A stretch of DNA of 41,837 nt from an uncultured Celeribacter sp. Lineage in GTDB: Bacteria; Pseudomonadota; Alphaproteobacteria; Rhodobacterales; Rhodobacteraceae. Of this stretch, positions 8,995 to 16,172 are shown piece after piece (the stretch's first letter is position 1; each line of letters starts with the position of its first letter). The DNA lies in contig CALLMA010000005.1 of the NCBI GenBank assembly GCA_938008015.1, positions 1 through 41,837 of the forward strand, in the 5' to 3' direction. The position numbers and the translations under genes were made by a program. Under the pieces are notes generated by a model that was not told the origin of the DNA, made no database searches, and worked only from the letters and a program-made list of their open reading frames with translations.

Positions 8995-9014
8995 TAAAAA
9001 GTAATAACTTTTTA
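8995..9014 (-). terminator. Probable terminator of tRNA-Pro
   Basis: TAAAAAGT and ACTTTTTA (8995-9002 and 9007-9014) form an 8-bp AT-only dyad with a 4-base loop, immediately next to the encoded CCA of tRNA-Pro. Its minus-strand 3' arm contains a run of five U. The stem is weak, so termination strength is uncertain. Confidence 0.45.
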
Positions 9015-9091
9015 TGGTCGGGGCGGCGAGATTCGAACTCACGACCCCCTGTACCCAAAACAGGTGCGCTACCAGGCTGCGCCACGCCCCG
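9015..9091 (-). tRNA. tRNA-Pro (anticodon TGG)
   Basis: The 77-nt minus-strand sequence folds as a canonical tRNA. Acceptor arms CGGGGCG and CGCCCCG are followed by discriminator A and an encoded CCA. The anticodon stem CCTGT/ACAGG encloses loop TTTGGGT, giving anticodon TGG, which reads CCA and CCG codons. The T-loop GTTCGAATC is present. It follows the cold-shock/DUF192 gene pair on the same strand, an arrangement seen in other alphaproteobacteria. Confidence 0.97.
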
Positions 9092-9282
9092 ACCGTGAGC
9101 GTTGATCTACAGAAGTCTTATTGGAATGAAAAGGGCTTTTTTTTGAAAAAGTTGAATATTTTTCATTTTTTTTACAATCTACAAAAATAACCAAATAATT
9201 ACCCTTCAAAACGGGCAGATTTCTTCCAACCCCACTCAGAGAAAAATTGATCTCCTAAGCACAAGAGGCGCACAGGCCGAAA

Positions 9283-9834
9283 TTATTCACAATATAATTT
9301 GTAAGCACCTTCAAAAGCCGAATGAAGAATAACATCCCCCTCAGAGATGCCTAATTCGCGAGACAACCCTCCATTCACTTCCAATACGGCATAAACGGAG
9401 TTACCTCCAAATATCGGAGTCGTATCTAAGGGAATCGCATTCTCATGAATTTTAGTGATAACCCCTTCTTGATTTAGAAAGAGCATATCCAGAGGTATCA
9501 ATGTATTTTTCATCCAAAAGCTTGTAGGCTTTGGACGTCCAAAAAGAAAAAGCATACCATGTGATCGCGCCATACTTTCTCGATGCATCAAGCCAATAGC
9601 TTGCTTTTGAGCGGTATCCGCGATTTCTACAGAAAATACCTGAGCATTATTGAGTGCGGCACTTTTGTTATTTTGAGAATATTCTTTGGACGAAACAATC
9701 AACACCTGATGTGCGTCACATGCATTTTTTGCCGTAAGAGGCATAGGTTGCAGCAAAATGCTGCAACAACACAACCCGAACAGTACAAATATGGATCGAA
9801 ATTTTAAAATGCTTTTAAAAAAAATAACGCCCAT
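9283..9834 (-). CDS. DUF192 family exported protein
   Basis: A 183-residue protein of unknown biochemical function. An N-terminal hydrophobic segment (about 12-35) ending near PLTA looks like a signal peptide; three cysteines at 22-24 lie inside it. The DUF192 domain covers about 65-180 with its signature GLMHRESM (81-88), GMLFLF (93-98) and FWMKNTLIPLDMLF (106-119). It starts 17 bp after the double cold-shock-domain gene and is very likely in its operon, a pairing that recurs in alphaproteobacteria. The function should not be guessed beyond periplasmic or secreted location. Confidence 0.9.
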   Translation of the reverse strand: MGVIFFKSILKFRSIFVLFGLCCCSILLQPMPLTAKNACDAHQVLIVSSKEYSQNNKSAALNNAQVFSVEIADTAQKQAIGLMHRESMARSHGMLFLFGRPKPTSFWMKNTLIPLDMLFLNQEGVITKIHENAIPLDTTPIFGGNSVYAVLEVNGGLSRELGISEGDVILHSAFEGAYKLYCE

Positions 9835-9851
9835 ATATGCACCTTTATTAT

Positions 9852-10391
9852 TTAATCATCAAAATTTTCACGCTCACGCGCTTCCATGTCCCATGCAACC
9901 ACATCAGCAGCGAGCTGCCCACGATCGCTTTCGATAATACGCAATCCAACAGCTTCACCAGACTGCAGATCTGAAAAGCCGCCACGGCGCAACACTTCAA
10001 CATGTACAAAGACATCAGCCGAGCGCCCAAAAACATTAGCAAAGCCAAAGCCCTTCGTTTTATCAAACCACTTCACTCGCGCTGGTTCAAGAGGCAAGCT
10101 CATATAATCGATGCCACTATCGAGCAAATCATCTAAAACAGGATCTTCAGAGGTTTCAGAAGTGATGATCTCCATGACCTCAGTCGCCTGAACCCCTCGC
10201 TCAGTTTTCTTGGCCATCAAGATGATTTCAGCACCCTGAACAACAGAGCTCTGACCATAATTGCGCAAAACATTTGCATGCAGCAAGATGTCTGAACCAC
10301 CCTCATCAGACACAACGAAACCAAAGCCGCGCACCTGATCAAACCATTTAACACGGCCAGACACCGCATAAGAACCACAATCACTATTCAT
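9852..10391 (-). CDS. Tandem cold-shock-domain protein
   Basis: A 179-residue protein with two cold-shock (OB-fold) domains, at about 9-75 and 104-168. Each has the RNA-binding motifs: RGFGFV (21-26) with DILLHA (34-39), and KGFGFA (113-118) with DVFVHV (126-131). The linker (about 76-103) is acidic. It likely binds single-stranded RNA or DNA and may act as an RNA chaperone. The double-domain architecture is typical of alphaproteobacteria, unlike the single-domain CspA of enterobacteria. AGGAAG precedes the ATG by a few bases. A promoter-like pair with an overlapping palindrome lies about 90-115 bp upstream. Confidence 0.93.
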   Translation of the reverse strand: MNSDCGSYAVSGRVKWFDQVRGFGFVVSDEGGSDILLHANVLRNYGQSSVVQGAEIILMAKKTERGVQATEVMEIITSETSEDPVLDDLLDSGIDYMSLPLEPARVKWFDKTKGFGFANVFGRSADVFVHVEVLRRGGFSDLQSGEAVGLRIIESDRGQLAADVVAWDMEARERENFDD

Positions 10392-10478
10392 AATCTTCCT
10401 ACCACATTCTTATCGAATACGCCCCCCACTACCCCAGTGAGGCGCCTTAACGTACGTTTTTACATACGAAAAGTAGTG

Positions 10479-10506
10479 TATATATGAGTTATGGCGCGCC
10501 AAGCAA
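10479..10506 (-). promoter_or_regulatory. Predicted promoter of the cold-shock gene
   Basis: On the minus strand TTGCTT (10501-10506) and TATATA (10479-10484) are 16 bp apart. A perfect 10-bp palindrome TACTATAGTA at 10507-10516 abuts the -35 element, within a longer imperfect 17-bp dyad. The spacer contains GGCGCGCC. The implied leader is about 80 nt. Confidence 0.4.
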
Positions 10507-10592
10507 TACTATAGTACTTGTCTATTTAGGCAGGTTTCTCATTAATATGTATGATATTATTTATGAATTTCATTCATATTCATATGTGCAAT

Positions 10593-11210
10593 TCATGGAT
10601 TTAGCCTGTTGATCACCCACCCAGCGCTCAATGTTTCGCGTTGCCAAACAAACCTATCATGAAGGCGGAACTCACCATCCGCCCAAAACTCGATCTCCAG
10701 AGGCAAAATCCTATACCCTCCCCAAAAAGGAGGGCGCTTAGGCGTCGCACCATGCTTTATGCCCGCTTTAGCGGCCGCTTCGACCAGGCGCGTGCGAGAC
10801 TCCAGAGGTTCGGATTGTTTCGACGCCCAGGCTCCGATACGGCTCCCCAATGAGCGGCTATTATAATAGTCATCAGAACTCTTATCATCTGCACGCTCAA
10901 CCAAGCCGCGCACGCGAATTTGGCGCCTCAGCGATTTCCAATGCATAACAAAGGCCGCCTTTTGAGTGTGATCTAATTCGCGCCCCTTGGCACTGTTGTA
11001 ATTCGTATAGACATAAAAGGCCTCATTACTCACCTCCTTGAGCAATACCATACGCGCATTTGGCATCCCCTCTTGATCGACGGTGCTCAGAGAAATAGCG
11101 TTGAAATCATTGAGTTCACTTATTTCCGCCTCAGACATCCACCCCCGTATAAGCTCGAAGGGATTATCACCTGCAAAAATACCTTTGCGCTTTACATCTG
11201 ATAAAATCAT
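10593..11210 (-). CDS. pdxH: Pyridoxamine 5'-phosphate oxidase
   Basis: FMN-dependent cytoplasmic enzyme that oxidises pyridoxamine or pyridoxine 5'-phosphate to pyridoxal phosphate. The 205 residues match the family's usual size. Recognisable stretches are PNARMVLLK (FMN site), the conserved middle segment [11 protein letters not shown], the [11 protein letters not shown] segment, and the C-terminal FRLHDRFVW and RLNP ending. Its start has a strong ribosome binding site, GAGGAGG five bases before the ATG. It is divergent from fabI across a 221-bp intergenic region, and lies upstream of the cold-shock gene, with a promoter between them. Several PLP enzymes are encoded in this window (cysK, ilvE, aspC). 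Confidence 0.96.
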   Translation of the reverse strand: MILSDVKRKGIFAGDNPFELIRGWMSEAEISELNDFNAISLSTVDQEGMPNARMVLLKEVSNEAFYVYTNYNSAKGRELDHTQKAAFVMHWKSLRRQIRVRGLVERADDKSSDDYYNSRSLGSRIGAWASKQSEPLESRTRLVEAAAKAGIKHGATPKRPPFWGGYRILPLEIEFWADGEFRLHDRFVWQRETLSAGWVINRLNP

Positions 11211-11431
11211 TTATTCCTCCTCAGGCCATATCCAACATCATCATCGTAATAAGATGAAGAAAACAAGAGTTAAAGCAAAACGCGTGCCCATATTTTTCGA
11301 CACGGATCCTTAACACAGAATGAAAAACTGCAAAAAGCTAACCCTGTATAAACAGCAAGAGGCTTGCGAGAGAACGCCAAAAGTTTTAAAGGCAACGGAT
11401 ATGAAAAATATTTAGAAAGTGCAGGTTATCC

Positions 11432-12235
11432 ATGACAAAATTGATGGAAGGCAAACGTGGCCTGATTATGGGCCTTGCGAATGACAAATCAATCGCTTGG
11501 GGAATTGCAAAAACACTCGCTGAACACGGCGCTGAGCTTTGCTTTTCTTACCAAGGCGATGCTTTGAAAAAACGCGTTGATCCACTTGCAGCTCAGCTGG
11601 GCTCCGACTTCGTTGAAGAGTGTGATGTATCTGATGGTGAATCTATCGATCGCCTCTTTGATAGAATCAAAGAACGCTGGGGCAAGATTGATTTTGTTGT
11701 TCACGCAATTGGTTTTTCAGACAAAGGCGAACTTCGGGGTCGCTACGTTGATACAAGCCGCAACAACTTCGCAATGACAATGGATATTTCAGTGTATTCA
11801 TTCACTGCAGTTTGCCAACGCGCTGCGGCCATCATGCCTGAGGGCGGCTCTCTGCTGACCTTGACATATTACGGCGCTGAGCAAGTGATGCCGCATTATA
11901 ATGTCATGGGCGTTGCAAAAGCTGCATTAGAATCCTCTGTTCGCTATATTGCAGAGGATCTTGGCAAAGACGGCATTCGTTGTAACTCGATTTCAGCAGG
12001 CCCAATCAAAACGCTTGCGGCATCTGGCATTGGCGACTTCCGCTATATCATGAAATGGAACGAGTATAACTCACCACTGCGCCGCAATGTAACAACTGAT
12101 GATGTTGGCGGATCGGCTTTGTATCTACTTTCAGACCTGAGCGCCGGTGTTACTGGTGAAACGCACCATGTTGATGCAGGTTATCATGTTGTTGGCATGA
12201 AAGCTGTTGACGCACCAGATATTACAAAAGCGTAA
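11432..12235 (+). CDS. fabI: Enoyl-[acyl-carrier-protein] reductase (NADH)
   Basis: Short-chain dehydrogenase fold enzyme of 267 residues catalysing the last reduction in each cycle of type II fatty-acid elongation. The glycine-rich NAD site starts at G14 (GLANDKSIAWGIA). The catalytic residues Y146, Y156 and K163 fall at exactly the positions known in E. coli FabI. AGG lies about 8 bases upstream of the ATG at 11432. The LysE gene begins three bases after the stop, so they are probably co-transcribed. The last codons (from D260 onward) were copied in the tandem duplication that follows, where they survive fused to a gpt fragment. Confidence 0.97.
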   Translation: MTKLMEGKRGLIMGLANDKSIAWGIAKTLAEHGAELCFSYQGDALKKRVDPLAAQLGSDFVEECDVSDGESIDRLFDRIKERWGKIDFVVHAIGFSDKGELRGRYVDTSRNNFAMTMDISVYSFTAVCQRAAAIMPEGGSLLTLTYYGAEQVMPHYNVMGVAKAALESSVRYIAEDLGKDGIRCNSISAGPIKTLAASGIGDFRYIMKWNEYNSPLRRNVTTDDVGGSALYLLSDLSAGVTGETHHVDAGYHVVGMKAVDAPDITKA

Positions 12236-12238
12236 AAC

Positions 12239-12859
12239 ATGACACTTGCTGCCTTTGTTGCCATCTATTTCGTGCACCTTGCTGCAGCAGTCTCTCCAGG
12301 GCCGGCAGTTCTGCTGGCGGCCCGAACCTCTATGCGTGAAGGCATGAGGAATGGGACGTACTTATCCCTAGGGATTGGCATTGGGACAACAATGTGGGTG
12401 CTATGTTCGCTATTTGGCTTAACCACCCTCTTTAAGATTGCACCCAATTTGCTCATTGGTTTCAAAATAATTGGAGCGGCGTATTTATTCTATATTGCAT
12501 ATAAGATGTGGAAGCACGCCGCAGATCCAATGCATATCCAATCTTCTTCACGCCTGCCCAAATCCTCCTCCCCACTCAAACTTATCCGCCTCGGCATTAC
12601 AACCCAATTGGCAAACCCAAAAACAGCACTCTTTTTCGGGACTGTCTTTTTCACTTTAATGCCAGCGACAACGCCTGTTTGGCTTCAAGCATTATTGGTT
12701 GTGATCGTTTTTATTAACGAATGCGGATGGTGCATTGTGATTAGTCGGATTTTTAGCCTTGAAACCACACGAGGCACTTACTTAAAACTAAAGAAACTCA
12801 TCGACCGCGTTTGTGGTGGTTTTCTAGCCGTCCTCAGCGCAAAACTTGTTCTAACATAA
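12239..12859 (+). CDS. LysE family transporter, copy 1
   Basis: A 206-residue integral membrane protein with about six helices, of the LysE/RhtB amino-acid exporter family. The family hallmark [11 protein letters not shown] at about 19-29 is intact, as are the [13 protein letters not shown] segment and the C-terminal helix. Substrate unknown; homologues export basic or small neutral amino acids or homoserine lactones. It starts 3 bp after fabI. It is a tandem paralogue of the gene at 12987: same length, about three quarters identical by my eye alignment, with differences concentrated in the loop at about 94-114. Both copies are open throughout, so both are probably functional. Confidence 0.92.
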   Translation: MTLAAFVAIYFVHLAAAVSPGPAVLLAARTSMREGMRNGTYLSLGIGIGTTMWVLCSLFGLTTLFKIAPNLLIGFKIIGAAYLFYIAYKMWKHAADPMHIQSSSRLPKSSSPLKLIRLGITTQLANPKTALFFGTVFFTLMPATTPVWLQALLVVIVFINECGWCIVISRIFSLETTRGTYLKLKKLIDRVCGGFLAVLSAKLVLT

Positions 12860-12869
12860 GGGGCTCATA

Positions 12870-12983
12870 ATGTCAGAGCACATACCTCATGAAAAAGGTT
12901 TCCGCGTTGGCTGGGGCCAAGGCTACCGCGATTATTGTGCGTTTGCTTTGCGCCTTGATGCGCCAGACAGTAGCAAAGCGTAA
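12870..12983 (+). pseudogene. Chimeric gpt'-'fabI remnant, 37 codons
   Basis: Reading from the ATG at 12870, the first 30 residues (beginning MSEHIPHEKGFRVGW) align with the start of intact gpt ([15 protein letters not shown]), and the last seven, APDSSKA, align with the FabI C-terminus APDITKA, followed by TAA. The Asp codon at 12957-12959 is the join. It lacks the PRPP-binding motif and cannot be a phosphoribosyltransferase. It keeps a ribosome binding site-like AGGGG before the ATG and remains open, so it may still be translated as a short peptide or act to couple translation into the second LysE gene. Confidence 0.85.
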
Positions 12984-12986
12984 ATC

Positions 12987-13607
12987 ATGACTGTTGCAGC
13001 CTTTATCGCCATTTATTTTGTGCATTTAGCGGCAGTAATGTCCCCTGGGCCAGCCGTCCTATTGGTGGCCCGCACTGCTTTGCGCGAAGGCATGCGTAAT
13101 GGTGTCTATCTTTCCCTCGGACTGGGCATTGGGACAGCGCTTTGGATGCTTTGCTCCCTCTTTGGCCTCACCCTCCTTTTTAATCTCGCGCCGGCATTCC
13201 TTATCGGCTTCAAAATAATTGGCGCGGCATATCTCTTGTATATAGCCTATAAAATGTGGAAACATTCCGCTGAACCGCTTTTCCTAGAAGGAGCCGAGGA
13301 TTTGCCGCAAAACTCGACACCCCGTGAGCTTATTCGCCTCGGCATAACAACGCAGCTTGCAAACCCAAAATCAGCACTCTTTTTTGGAACAGTCTTCTTA
13401 ACTCTTATACCAGCGGCAACGCCAACTTGGCTCAAAACGCTGCTTGTGCTCATTGTTTTCATCAATCAATGTGGCTGGAGTATCATCATCAGTCGTATTT
13501 TTAGCCTTGAAACCACTCGTGGCGTTTATTTAAAACTCAAAAAAATCATCGACCGCGTTTGCGGCGGCCTTTTGGCGGCTTTAAGCGCAAAACTTCTTCT
13601 AAATTAA
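12987..13607 (+). CDS. LysE family transporter, copy 2
   Basis: A 206-residue paralogue of the preceding LysE gene, with about six membrane helices and the intact [11 protein letters not shown] motif. Helices and the segment [13 protein letters not shown] are strongly conserved between the copies; the cytoplasmic loop at about 94-114 differs most ([13 protein letters not shown] against HAADPMHIQSSSR), which may reflect relaxed constraint or a shifted substrate. It starts three bases after the stop of the gpt'-'fabI remnant and ends 11 bp before intact gpt, so it probably shares their transcript. Confidence 0.92.
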   Translation: MTVAAFIAIYFVHLAAVMSPGPAVLLVARTALREGMRNGVYLSLGLGIGTALWMLCSLFGLTLLFNLAPAFLIGFKIIGAAYLLYIAYKMWKHSAEPLFLEGAEDLPQNSTPRELIRLGITTQLANPKSALFFGTVFLTLIPAATPTWLKTLLVLIVFINQCGWSIIISRIFSLETTRGVYLKLKKIIDRVCGGLLAALSAKLLLN

Positions 13608-13618
13608 AGGGCTCACAA

Positions 13619-14122
13619 ATGTCTGAACGTTTACCTCATGAAAAAGGCTTCCATGTCAGCTGGGACCAACTCCACCGCGATTCTCGTGCGCTTGCTTGGC
13701 GCCTTGATGGGAAAGGCCCAGAAGATGGCAATTGGCGCGCAATCGTAGCCATCACCCGCGGCGGCATGGCGCCTGCGATGATTGTAGCACGCGAGCTTGA
13801 TATCCGTGTTGTTGATACAATCGCTGTTAAATCCTATCAGCATCAAGATCGCAGTGAAGCAAAAGTTCTTAAAGCCCCTGATGGTGAGCTCATGGGCGAT
13901 GGTGAAGGCGTTTTGATCATTGATGATCTGGTTGACAGCGGCAAAACGCTTGAGCTTGTTCGCAAGCTCTATCCGAAAGCCCATCTCGCAACTGTCTACG
14001 CAAAGCCAAAAGGCCGCCCGCAAGTCGATAGCTTCATCACCGAAGTTTCCCAAGATACATGGATTTTCTTTCCATGGGATATGGCGCTGCAATACGTTCA
14101 GCCATACCGCGGCCAAGATTAA
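13619..14122 (+). CDS. gpt: Xanthine (guanine) phosphoribosyltransferase
   Basis: Purine salvage enzyme of 167 residues converting xanthine, and usually guanine, with PRPP to the nucleotide. The PRPP-binding motif is [10 protein letters not shown] at 101-110, and TRGGMAPA (46-53) forms the loop contacting pyrophosphate. Length is close to E. coli Gpt (152) and to alphaproteobacterial homologues. The frame is open upstream to 13559, but that region is the end of LysE copy 2; the ATG at 13619 has AGGG upstream and matches the start of the duplicated fragment at 12870, so it is the true start. It ends the fabI-lysE-lysE-gpt run; an inverted repeat pair follows. Confidence 0.95.
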   Translation: MSERLPHEKGFHVSWDQLHRDSRALAWRLDGKGPEDGNWRAIVAITRGGMAPAMIVARELDIRVVDTIAVKSYQHQDRSEAKVLKAPDGELMGDGEGVLIIDDLVDSGKTLELVRKLYPKAHLATVYAKPKGRPQVDSFITEVSQDTWIFFPWDMALQYVQPYRGQD

Positions 14123-14155
14123 AAATCTTTCTCAATTCATAGGTTATCAGCATGA

Positions 14156-14214
14156 TGATCTATGAATTTCTGCTCAAAATCATAGATCAAGCCGCTTCTC
14201 CCTTGCGGCGGCTT
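14156..14214 (+). terminator. Tandem hairpins after gpt
   Basis: A perfect 10-bp dyad TGATCTATGA (14156-14165) / TCATAGATCA (14180-14189) is followed directly by a second stem AAGCCGC (14189-14195) / GCGGCTT (14208-14214) and CATTTAAAC. The second is a plausible weak rho-independent terminator; the first could be part of it or a separate operator. Confidence 0.45.
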
Positions 14215-14310
14215 CATTTAAACAATAAATATTCTTTAACACAGAGATAATAGAAATAGACGCCCTGCCCCATATGGGCCTGCGCGCTTCGACATTTCGG
14301 AGGAAGAATA

Positions 14311-16158
14311 TTGAGTAGTAAAAGTTCATTTAGTAAGTTTATTGTATGGGGTATATTAGCCCTTTTAATTCTTGCTATGGGTGGTTTTGGAACATCTCAA
14401 TTTGGCAGCTCAATTCAAAATGCAGCAACAGTTGGTAAAACAAAAGTTAGCGTTGATGAATATTCTCGCGCCCTTCAAAGCCAACTGCAAAACTTGCAGC
14501 GTCAATTCGGAACACAAATCAGCGCAGCACAAGCAGAACAATTCGGCATCCCTTCCCTCGTCTTATCTCAACTCACAAGCCAAGCCGCACTCGATGGTGA
14601 AGCGAAGCGACTAAGCCTGTCAATTGGCGATGAAAACTTACGCCAAGCGATCTTAGGATTGGGATCATTCAACGGCCTTGACGGTACGTTTGATGCCGAG
14701 CTCTACCGCGATAGCTTGCGTCGCATCGGGTTGAACGAGAAAGATTTTGAAGACAGTATTCGAAAAGAAAACACACGTGCAATTCTCGTAGGCGCAATCG
14801 CGACAGGAATAAGCCTGCCGCAATCTTATGGGGATACAGTCGTTACTTGGCTCACAGAAGAGCGCGATATCATAACAGCACGCCTCACATCAGACGCCGT
14901 ATTAGATAGCATTTCAGAGCCAACGGAAGAAGAGCTAAGAGCTTTCTATAACAACAATGAAGCCCGCTTCACATCACCTGAGATGAAGGCCCTGACCTAT
15001 ATTTGGCTGACGCCAAATAGCCTTTCAACCTCAATAGATGTAGATGAAAACGAAGTGCGCGCACTCTATGAAGAAAATAAGGCCATTTACAATCAAGCAG
15101 AGCGCCGCTTGATCGAGCGCCTTGTCTTTGGCACAGATGAAGAAGCACAAAACGCAGTGGATCGCATCTCTTCTGGCGCGAGCACGTTTGAGGCCGAGGT
15201 TGCCGCACGAGATTTAACGCTTATTGACGTAGATATGGGCGATCTCACACAAGCGGAGCTTGGTACAAACGGTGAAAACATATTTGCCGCCAATACCAAT
15301 GAAACAGTTGGTCCGTTTGATACAGACATTGGCCCAGCTATTTTCCGCATCAACGGCGTTATAGATGCAACAAATACAAGCTTTGAAGATGCAAAGCCTG
15401 AAATTGAGGCTGCTTTGAAGGTCGATTTAGCGGCTCGTGAGCTTTCTAACGTATATAATGACGTCGATGACCTCCTCGCATCGGGAGCAACGCTCGAAGA
15501 AATTGCACAAGAAACACCGATGCAACTTGTCGAATTAAACTGGCATGAAGGCATCACAGGCGAAATCGAAAGCCTCTCAACCTTTACAAACGCAGCACAA
15601 GCCGCATTGGTCGGGGATTTTCCTGAAGTCATTGAACTCCAAAATGGCGGGATCTTCTCCTTGCGCTCCAATGCGATCATTGCACCAGAACTCAAACCTT
15701 ATGATGAAGTAAAAAGCGATGTCACACGCTTGTGGGAGCAAGAGGAAATCACTTCCGCCTTGACGAATAAAGCAGCCGAACTTGAGAGCAAAGTCGCTTC
15801 AGGCACGTTTATTGCAGATCTAGGATTGGTCACAAAAGAATACAACGGGCTGACACGCCAAGAGAATATGGATGATCTTCCAGAAGGATTTATCGATGCT
15901 ATTTTTGCACCTGAGTTGAAAGAAGGGGCAACGACTTTAATAAATGATGAGAACAGCATTCTTATCGCGAAAATATCTCGCGTATCTCAACCTTCTGAAA
16001 ACTCTGAGAACACGTCCATCGCCGAAAACTACAATTTTCAAGCGTCTCAAAGTGTTTCACAAGATGTGATCGCTGCTTTCACAGAAGCTTTGCAAGAGCG
16101 TGAAGGCGTCACTATTAATCAAGCCGCATTGAATGCGGTTCACTCTCATTTACGATAA
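14311..16158 (+). CDS. ppiD: PpiD-like periplasmic folding chaperone (SurA_N / parvulin type)
   Basis: A 615-residue inner-membrane-anchored protein of the PpiD/SurA_N family, which helps newly exported proteins fold at the Sec translocon. A single membrane helix (about 9-29) is followed by the SurA_N-like domain (about 35-170) and a parvulin-like PPIC region (about 255-350). The parvulin part is poorly conserved, as in E. coli PpiD where it is largely inactive. The start is TTG at 14311, chosen because a strong GGAGG lies 7 bases upstream and the protein begins with the helix as expected. trpE follows after 14 bp, a ppiD-trpE linkage common in alphaproteobacteria. Confidence 0.9.
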   Translation: MSSKSSFSKFIVWGILALLILAMGGFGTSQFGSSIQNAATVGKTKVSVDEYSRALQSQLQNLQRQFGTQISAAQAEQFGIPSLVLSQLTSQAALDGEAKRLSLSIGDENLRQAILGLGSFNGLDGTFDAELYRDSLRRIGLNEKDFEDSIRKENTRAILVGAIATGISLPQSYGDTVVTWLTEERDIITARLTSDAVLDSISEPTEEELRAFYNNNEARFTSPEMKALTYIWLTPNSLSTSIDVDENEVRALYEENKAIYNQAERRLIERLVFGTDEEAQNAVDRISSGASTFEAEVAARDLTLIDVDMGDLTQAELGTNGENIFAANTNETVGPFDTDIGPAIFRINGVIDATNTSFEDAKPEIEAALKVDLAARELSNVYNDVDDLLASGATLEEIAQETPMQLVELNWHEGITGEIESLSTFTNAAQAALVGDFPEVIELQNGGIFSLRSNAIIAPELKPYDEVKSDVTRLWEQEEITSALTNKAAELESKVASGTFIADLGLVTKEYNGLTRQENMDDLPEGFIDAIFAPELKEGATTLINDENSILIAKISRVSQPSENSENTSIAENYNFQASQSVSQDVIAAFTEALQEREGVTINQAALNAVHSHLR

Positions 16159-16172
16159 GACAGGCATCAAAC

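Larger units (their letters stand above)
8491..9014. other. Long non-coding leader region upstream of rne
   Basis: No gene is supported between the rne start and tRNA-Pro. A 141-codon minus-strand frame overlaps the rne start out of phase and has no family features, so I reject it. Several short inverted repeats are present, including a perfect 8-bp hairpin at 8605-8624 and ATTGTT-TT-AACAAT near 8865. In other proteobacteria the rne 5' leader is structured and lets RNase E cleave its own mRNA; this region probably does the same, but that is inference. Confidence 0.55.
12209..13708 (+). repeat. Decayed tandem duplication, fabI tail-lysE-gpt head
   Basis: Two adjacent copies of a unit of about 748 bp. 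Copy 1 runs from fabI codon 260 (12209) through lysE copy 1 to codon 30 of a gpt fragment (12959). Copy 2 runs from the same Asp codon, now with a fabI-like tail (12957-12983), through lysE copy 2 to codon 30 of intact gpt (13708). Spacing is kept: each LysE start lies 3 bp after a TAA, and each gpt-type start lies 10-11 bp after the LysE stop. The copies have diverged at many synonymous and some replacement sites, so the event is old. Confidence 0.88.

Noticed and set aside
13631-14116. 161-codon minus-strand frame inside gpt
   Set aside because: Exact shadow of a confidently identified phosphoribosyltransferase gene.
15093-15695. 200-codon minus-strand frame inside ppiD
   Set aside because: Ser/Ala-rich translation typical of an antisense shadow of a Glu/Ala-rich coding region.
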